Shown: positions 5,921-7,301 of the stretch, piece after piece
Layout: each line of letters starts with the position of its first letter
Numbering within the stretch: the stretch's first letter is position 1
Assembly: GCA_024636425.1 (NCBI GenBank)
Contig: JAGXHB010000123.1
Coordinates: 1-7,301 of the forward strand
Reading direction: 5' to 3'
DNA length: 7,301 nucleotides
Origin: Roseobacter sp.
Lineage (GTDB): Bacteria; Pseudomonadota; Alphaproteobacteria; Rhodobacterales; Rhodobacteraceae
The notes under the pieces: generated by a model
What the model was told of the DNA's origin: nothing
Databases searched by the model: none
The model's input: the letters and a program-made list of their open reading frames with translations, nothing else
Made by a program: the position numbers and the translations under genes

Positions 5921-6043
5921 ATGAACGGGAGATTGTCTGATCTTGCCTGCATCCTCCGGCGTGAGGGAATTGCGTTGAGAGCGACTGCCGGGCTTGACGA
6001 ACGGATGCTGCTGACGTCACCTAGACGTGCATCGCCAACCTGA
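5921..6043 (+). CDS. Weak 40-codon ORF upstream of NUDIX gene (possible leader peptide)
   Basis: An ATG at 5921 opens a 40-codon frame ending at TGA 6041-6043, and that stop overlaps the GAGG that serves as the NUDIX ribosome binding site (6042-6045). The spacing would suit translational coupling. Against it, there is no convincing Shine-Dalgarno before 5921, and third-position G/C is only slightly over half by my count, clearly below the neighbouring genes. The predicted peptide is rich in arginine, leucine and alanine and is not recognised. Most likely this is non-coding leader sequence. Confidence 0.15.
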   Translation: MNGRLSDLACILRREGIALRATAGLDERMLLTSPRRASPT

Positions 6044-6050
6044 GGCGCAG

Positions 6051-6518
6051 ATGATGAAGCAGTTGCCGATTTCCGTACCAATCCCGCGCAAAGGCGAAGC
6101 CCGTTCGCAGTTCGGGGCGTTGTGCTACCGGATTCGCGACGGCAAGGTGCAGGTGCTTTTGATCACCTCTCGGGGGGCGCAGCGGTGGATCGTTCCCAAG
6201 GGCTGGCCGATGAATGCCAAAACCCCCGGCGAAGCAGCCCTTCGTGAGGCTTGGGAAGAGGCGGGGGTGACGGGCCGGATTTCAGGGGGGTCGATCGGGG
6301 TCTTTTCCTATGAAAAGGAGTTCGAGCCCGGCGTGAAACTGCCCGTTCTCGTGTTGGTGTACCCGGTCGAGGTCAAGGGCATCGCGCAGGATTATCCCGA
6401 AGCCGGAGAGCGTCGCCGTGAATGGATGTCGCGCAAAAAAGCGATGAAGCGGGTCGACGAGCCCGAACTGGCCCGCATGATCCGCGATTTTGATCCGCGT
6501 GGCGGTGCTGCTTCTTGA
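6051..6518 (+). CDS. NUDIX hydrolase, GWPM (DIPP-like) type
   Basis: A 155-residue NUDIX-fold hydrolase, expected to cleave a nucleoside diphosphate linked to another moiety, or a diphosphoinositol/dinucleoside polyphosphate, using divalent metal. The Nudix box runs from G51 to V73. Its core, REAWEEAGV (65-73), keeps the metal-binding glutamates E66, E69 and E70. The consensus glutamate at the seventh box position is a lysine (K57). The preceding WIVPKGWPM (46-54) marks a branch resembling diphosphoinositol polyphosphate phosphohydrolases; the substrate is not determinable from sequence. A late EAGERRREWMSRKKAM segment (118-132) matches the usual charged C-terminal helix region. The start is taken as ATG 6051, 5 bases after GAGG 6042-6045; the adjacent ATG at 6054 is equally possible, and a GTG at 6027 lies upstream of the binding site. 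It is preceded by a 219-bp gap, so it probably begins its own transcript, with DUF1178 and SDR genes following. Confidence 0.92.
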   Translation: MMKQLPISVPIPRKGEARSQFGALCYRIRDGKVQVLLITSRGAQRWIVPKGWPMNAKTPGEAALREAWEEAGVTGRISGGSIGVFSYEKEFEPGVKLPVLVLVYPVEVKGIAQDYPEAGERRREWMSRKKAMKRVDEPELARMIRDFDPRGGAAS

Positions 6519-6582
6519 CGCTGCCCGAATGGCGCACCATTTGATTGCCTTATTCCTTGCGAAGAAGCAGACTAGGGCCGAG

Positions 6583-7035
6583 ATGATACAGTTTACCCTG
6601 AAATGTGACCAGAACCACCGCTTTGAAAGCTGGTTCAGATCCGCGAGCGCCTTCGATGCGCTTGTGGCGTCCGGTCATGTCAGCTGTTCGGTGTGCGGAT
6701 CGGCAAAGGTCAGCAAGGCCATGATGTCCCCGAGGGTGTCCACGGGCAAGGGGGGCACCGCTGCGCCAGAAGTTTCGCCACCGGCCCCGGTGCCGGTGCT
6801 GTCGAAACCCCAAAGCGACGTTGAGAAGGCCATCAGCGCGCTGCGCCGGAAAGTCGAAGCCACATCCGATTACGTCGGCACGAACTTTGCCAAGGAAGCC
6901 CGGGCCATGCACGCAGGGGACGCGCCGGAACGGTCAATCTACGGCGAGGCCCGTCCCGATCAGGCCCGCGAACTGATGGAGGAAGGTATCGCGCTGATGC
7001 CCCTGCCGTTTCGCCCGAAAAGATCAACCCAGTAG
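6583..7035 (+). CDS. DUF1178 family protein, putative zinc ribbon
   Basis: A 150-residue protein of the DUF1178 family, widespread in alpha- and betaproteobacteria and without a known function. The N-terminus is diagnostic: MIQFTLKCDQNHRFESWFRS, then a short helix, then C35-SV-C38 in VSCSVCGSAKVSKAMMSP. C8, H12, C35 and C38 could together form one zinc site, which is inference. A proline/alanine-rich linker (about 60-76) separates this from a C-terminal helical part containing ALRRKVEATSDYVGTNFAKEARAMH (about 86-110), also conserved in the family, and a conserved GEARPDQARELMEEGIALMPLPF (about 121-143). The start at 6583 has AGGG at 6574-6577 with a 5-base spacer and begins exactly at the family N-terminus. 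An ATG in the same frame at 6490 would overlap the NUDIX gene and add 31 residues without family match. The NUDIX gene ends 64 bp upstream and the SDR gene starts 33 bp downstream, suggesting one transcription unit. Confidence 0.92.
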   Translation: MIQFTLKCDQNHRFESWFRSASAFDALVASGHVSCSVCGSAKVSKAMMSPRVSTGKGGTAAPEVSPPAPVPVLSKPQSDVEKAISALRRKVEATSDYVGTNFAKEARAMHAGDAPERSIYGEARPDQARELMEEGIALMPLPFRPKRSTQ

Positions 7036-7068
7036 GCGGGTAGTGCACCTGCAACAAGGACGTACCGC

Positions 7069-7301
7069 ATGACAGTTCTGATTACAGGGGCCAGCCGGGG
7101 CATCGGCAAGGCGTTGGCCGACCACTATCGCCGCGCGGGCGTCGAGGTCTTTGGCACTGGCCGGTCCAGCATGGCCGACATCGAGCTTGATGTGACGCGC
7201 CCGTCAGATCACACGGACATGGCCGAAGCTTTGGGGGACCGCGCACTTGATCTGCTGGTCTGCAATGCAGGGGTCTATCTCGACAAGGGGCACAGGCTTG
7301 A
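7069..7301 (+). CDS. Short-chain dehydrogenase/reductase, N-terminal part (3' end outside window)
   Basis: The first 77 residues of a classical SDR, typically 220-250 long, are present. The cofactor motif TGASRGIG is at residues 6-13, the second strand is followed by GTGRS (29-33), where an arginine often favours NADP(H), then LDVT at 40-43 and the structural NAG motif at 66-68. The catalytic Ser-Tyr-Lys residues lie beyond the window, so activity and substrate cannot be judged. The start has AAGGA at 7056-7060 with an 8-base spacer. It follows DUF1178 by 33 bp and likely belongs to the same operon. Confidence 0.9.
   Translation, partial: MTVLITGASRGIGKALADHYRRAGVEVFGTGRSSMADIELDVTRPSDHTDMAEALGDRALDLLVCNAGVYLDKGHRL

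Noticed and set aside
5824..6081. Minus-strand 85-codon open frame across the EcsC-NUDIX gap
   Set aside because: No ribosome binding site, low-complexity Ser/Arg/Ala composition, and it overlaps two real gene ends.
6490..6582. N-terminal extension of the DUF1178 gene from ATG 6490
   Set aside because: It overlaps the NUDIX coding end and has no family similarity. The ATG at 6583 has a ribosome binding site and matches the family N-terminus.

Overview
The window reads as an ordinary chromosomal segment of an alphaproteobacterium, most likely a marine Rhodobacterales (roseobacter-type) species. The evidence is high GC with strong G/C preference at third codon positions, short gaps between genes, AGGAG-type ribosome binding sites, and protein families in the form typical of that order (a DUF1178 zinc-ribbon protein, an EcsC-family protein, a GWPM-type NUDIX hydrolase). 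No RNA gene, insertion sequence, CRISPR array, phage gene or toxin system is visible. The placement is inference from sequence style, not from a database match.

Layout. Positions 1-804 (+) hold the C-terminal part of an FAD-linked D-2-hydroxyacid dehydrogenase of the GlcD/D2HGDH type, cut by the window edge. Converging on it is a minus-strand series, in transcription order: flavin reductase-like FMN-binding protein (4442-3837), S-methyl-5'-thioadenosine phosphorylase mtnP (3696-2824), adenine phosphoribosyltransferase apt (2716-2186) and a Glu/Leu/Phe/Val-type glutamate dehydrogenase (2108-852). Divergent from the flavin reductase is a plus-strand series: GNAT acetyltransferase (4527-5015), EcsC-family protein (5067-5831), NUDIX hydrolase (6051-6518), DUF1178 protein (6583-7035) and the start of a short-chain dehydrogenase (7069 to the edge).

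How the genes work together. MtnP and Apt form a clear salvage pair. MtnP splits methylthioadenosine, a by-product of polyamine and homoserine-lactone synthesis, into adenine and methylthioribose-1-phosphate, and Apt turns that adenine into AMP using PRPP. Glutamate dehydrogenase links 2-oxoglutarate and glutamate. If the first gene acts on D-2-hydroxyglutarate, it would feed the same 2-oxoglutarate pool, but that substrate is a guess. The plus-strand genes look like housekeeping genes with no evident shared pathway.

The most interesting structure is non-coding. The 140-bp leader of mtnP carries four mutually complementary segments, one of which contains the mtnP Shine-Dalgarno sequence, an arrangement like a switchable leader. 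Other points are a 16-bp interrupted palindrome in the divergent flavin reductase/GNAT promoter gap, an AT-rich element in the mtnP-apt gap that resembles a dispersed Rhodobacterales intergenic motif, a non-ATG start for the GNAT gene, and a weak 40-codon ORF ending in the NUDIX ribosome binding site. I see no convincing new multi-gene system.
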